This document shows positions 5,621 through 6,182 of a stretch of DNA of 6,182 nucleotides, piece by piece (position 1 is the stretch's first letter; the number at the start of each line of letters is the position of its first letter). Origin of the DNA: Candidatus Omnitrophota bacterium (GTDB taxonomy: Bacteria > Omnitrophota > Gorgyraeia > 2-01-FULL-45-10); NCBI GenBank assembly GCA_030691985.1, contig JAUYDB010000251.1, positions 1-6,182 of the forward strand, written 5' to 3'. Below the pieces are notes generated by a model. That model was not told the origin of the DNA. It ran no database searches and was given only the letters and a program-made list of their open reading frames with translations. Made by a program: the position numbers and the translations under genes.

Positions 5621-5711
5621 AGTCAGGCAATGAGTTTAGCGTATAGCGTGTAGCGTTTAGCGTATAGTAAGTCGAACTACTTTTTCTATATGCTAAACTT
5701 GTTGGCTGACT
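5621..5711. repeat. TAGCGTATAG-type repeat, copy 3 with both ends
   Basis: Terminal arms 5621-5646 and 5686-5711 (26 bases) are inverted copies at 22 of 26 positions, starting AGTCAG and ending CTGACT. Between the arms are further TAGCGTTTAG/TAGCGTATAG words and an unrelated T-rich stretch. The left end matches copy 1 (1835-1855) in 18 of 21 bases, so AGTCAGGCA is probably the true family terminus. It begins five bases after the tRNA-Pro CCA. No flanking target duplication is obvious. Confidence 0.75.
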
Positions 5712-5761
5712 TAATATACGTCATACGCGATGTAAAAGAGTTTCGTTTTTCGTAATACGAC

Positions 5762-5796
5762 GTCCCTGTAGCTCAGTTGGATAGAGCATCTGCCTT
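5762..5796 (+). tRNA. 5' exon of an intron-interrupted tRNA, probably tRNA-Arg with U34
   Basis: The 5' half of a tRNA is clear: acceptor strand GTCCCTG (5762-5768), TA, D stem GCTC (5771-5774) with GAGC (5784-5787), D loop AGTTGGATA, A26, the 5' anticodon strand TCTGC (5789-5793), then loop bases C32 U33 U34 (5794-5796). The required 3' strand GCAGA, the T arm and CAGGGAC do not follow within the window. The D arm, with A following the GG pair, resembles bacterial tRNA-Arg, and with U34 tRNA-Arg(UCU) is the best guess. The exon end after U34 is inferred from the P1 pairing in the following intron; the amino acid identity cannot be settled without the 3' exon. Confidence 0.8.
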
Positions 5797-5806
5797 CAAT
5801 GGGAGC

Positions 5807-5833
5807 TTCTATGCGGAATATAAACGCATAGAA
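5807..5833 (+). ncRNA. Intron hairpin, probable P2
   Basis: TTCTATGCG (5807-5815) and CGCATAGAA (5825-5833) form a perfect 9-bp stem with a 9-base loop, directly downstream of the proposed internal guide GAG at 5803-5805. This is where P2 sits in a group I intron. Confidence 0.6.
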
Positions 5834-5857
5834 TGGATGCAGCTGTATGCAAGGAAC

Positions 5858-5897
5858 CCCTGTGATAACAGGGCAACTTGCAGGCAACCGAGCAAGC
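5858..5897 (+). ncRNA. Intron core segment with two short helices
   Basis: CCCTGT (5858-5863) pairs with ACAGGG (5868-5873) around GATA, and CTTGC (5877-5881) can pair with GCAAG (5892-5896). The second helix encloses GGCAACCGA, similar to the P4/P5 region of known bacterial tRNA group I introns. The assignment to named helices is tentative because the pairing partners of P3, P6 and P7 are not in the window. Confidence 0.45.
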
Positions 5898-5927
5898 TAC
5901 AGATAGTTGGCCCATTAATTATAGAAA

Positions 5928-5932
5928 GGAGG
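5928..5932 (+). promoter_or_regulatory. Ribosome binding site of the intron endonuclease gene
   Basis: GGAGG within AAAGGAGGT lies 7 bases before the TTG at 5940. It is among the strongest Shine-Dalgarno sequences in the window and decides the start. The GTG at 5932-5934 is in another frame. Confidence 0.8.
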
Positions 5933-5939
5933 TGAAGAA

Positions 5940-6182
5940 TTGCATCATACCAAAGCTAAAGCGGATATAGGACTGGCCAAGGTTATTAGCGACCTTACAA
6001 TAAAGGGCTATATACCTTGTATACCTTTATCTGAACATCAACCTTATGACATTGTAGCCATTAAGGATAATGGGAAAGCGATTAAGCTGCAGGTTAAATA
6101 CGCTGCTTTAAAATCCAATGGAACAATTGAAGTGAGGTTTCGAACGAGTTGGACAGATAGAAAGGGAACTCACATAAGGCAT
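5940..6182 (+). CDS. Group I intron-encoded PD-(D/E)XK homing endonuclease, 3' end outside the window
   Basis: This open frame begins at a TTG and runs 81 codons to the window edge without a stop. The start MHHTKAKADIGLAKVISDLT, the segment PLSEHQPYDIVA (29-40) and KLQVKYAALK (49-58), then SWTDRKGTHIR (70-80), fit the small PD-(D/E)XK endonucleases encoded in bacterial tRNA group I introns, of which Synechocystis I-Ssp6803I is the studied example. Likely catalytic residues are D37 (the PYD position) and Q51-x-K53, a Q in place of the usual D/E, which is known in this fold; D9 may stand in for the N-terminal acidic residue. Such enzymes cut intron-less tRNA alleles and drive intron homing. By hand count G+C is 94/240 (39%) over 5941-6180, visibly lower than in the rph gene, which agrees with a mobile origin. 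Confidence 0.85.
   Translation, partial: MHHTKAKADIGLAKVISDLTIKGYIPCIPLSEHQPYDIVAIKDNGKAIKLQVKYAALKSNGTIEVRFRTSWTDRKGTHIRH

Larger units (their letters stand above)
5797..6182 (+). mobile_element. Group I intron in a tRNA anticodon loop, 5' part, cut by the window end
   Basis: The tRNA anticodon loop is interrupted directly after C-U-U. Exon bases CUU (5794-5796) can pair with GAG (5803-5805), giving the U-G wobble expected at a group I 5' splice site, with C5797-G5802 extending the helix. A strong 9-bp hairpin follows (5807-5815 with 5825-5833), suitable for P2, then a 6-bp hairpin CCCTGT/ACAGGG (5858-5873). Next is a stretch GGCAACCGAGCAAGC (5883-5897), which resembles the P3-P5 core of bacterial tRNA introns such as those of cyanobacterial tRNA-Leu and Azoarcus tRNA-Ile. 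A homing endonuclease gene starts at 5940. The P7 core, the 3' splice site and the 3' exon lie beyond the window, so the class assignment rests on context, P1 and the encoded protein. Confidence 0.75.

Noticed and set aside
5794..5800. Reading the second tRNA's loop as CTTCAAT, giving a UCA anticodon (a UGA-decoding tRNA)
   Set aside because: The bases that follow (GGGAGC) do not pair with the anticodon strand TCTGC, and no T arm or acceptor 3' strand follows, so the loop is interrupted rather than complete.
6133..6147. TTTCGAA resembling a tRNA T loop, as if the 3' exon were nearby
   Set aside because: The flanking bases do not form a 5-bp T stem, and the site lies in the open endonuclease frame (VRFRTS).

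Overview
The window reads as a bacterial chromosome segment of moderate G+C, with every gene on the + strand. The gene content (queuosine-precursor genes, a two-subunit iron-sulfur fumarase, rph-rdgB), the frequent TTG starts and the dense palindromic repeats suggest an anaerobic or microaerophilic bacterium from an environmental lineage. A candidate phylum such as Omnitrophota would fit, but nothing here proves the taxonomy.

Layout. Positions 20-2493 hold queD, queC, queE and queF, which together convert dihydroneopterin triphosphate to preQ1. GTP cyclohydrolase and the tRNA-inserting enzymes are not in the window. Positions 2581-3968 hold the alpha and beta subunits of a class I (4Fe-4S) fumarate hydratase or related dehydratase, with a 4-base start/stop overlap. 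Positions 3940-5341 hold rph (RNase PH) and rdgB (XTP/dITP pyrophosphatase). From about 5400 the region is RNA-rich: a truncated duplicate of the 5' end of a proline tRNA gene, an intact tRNA-Pro(UGG), and the 5' half of a second, arginine-like tRNA. That second tRNA is interrupted in its anticodon loop by what appears to be a group I intron. The intron carries the start of a PD-(D/E)XK homing endonuclease gene, and the window ends inside that gene.

Nearly every gap between genes that do not abut or overlap is filled by one of three palindromic repeat families: a GGGGTCAGACCCC palindrome, a CCCTCTCCCC/GGGGAGAGGG palindrome with a GGTGAGGGG tail, and long imperfect hairpins built from TAGCGTATAG-like words. 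Some repeats have become part of genes: one encodes the last ten residues and stop of QueC, and another supplies the queF stop codon. Others lie just upstream of the queE, queF, fumarase alpha and rdgB starts.

The most notable item is the intron-interrupted tRNA with its PD-(D/E)XK endonuclease gene. Its 3' half lies outside the window, so intron class, exact splice sites and tRNA identity are partly inferred.
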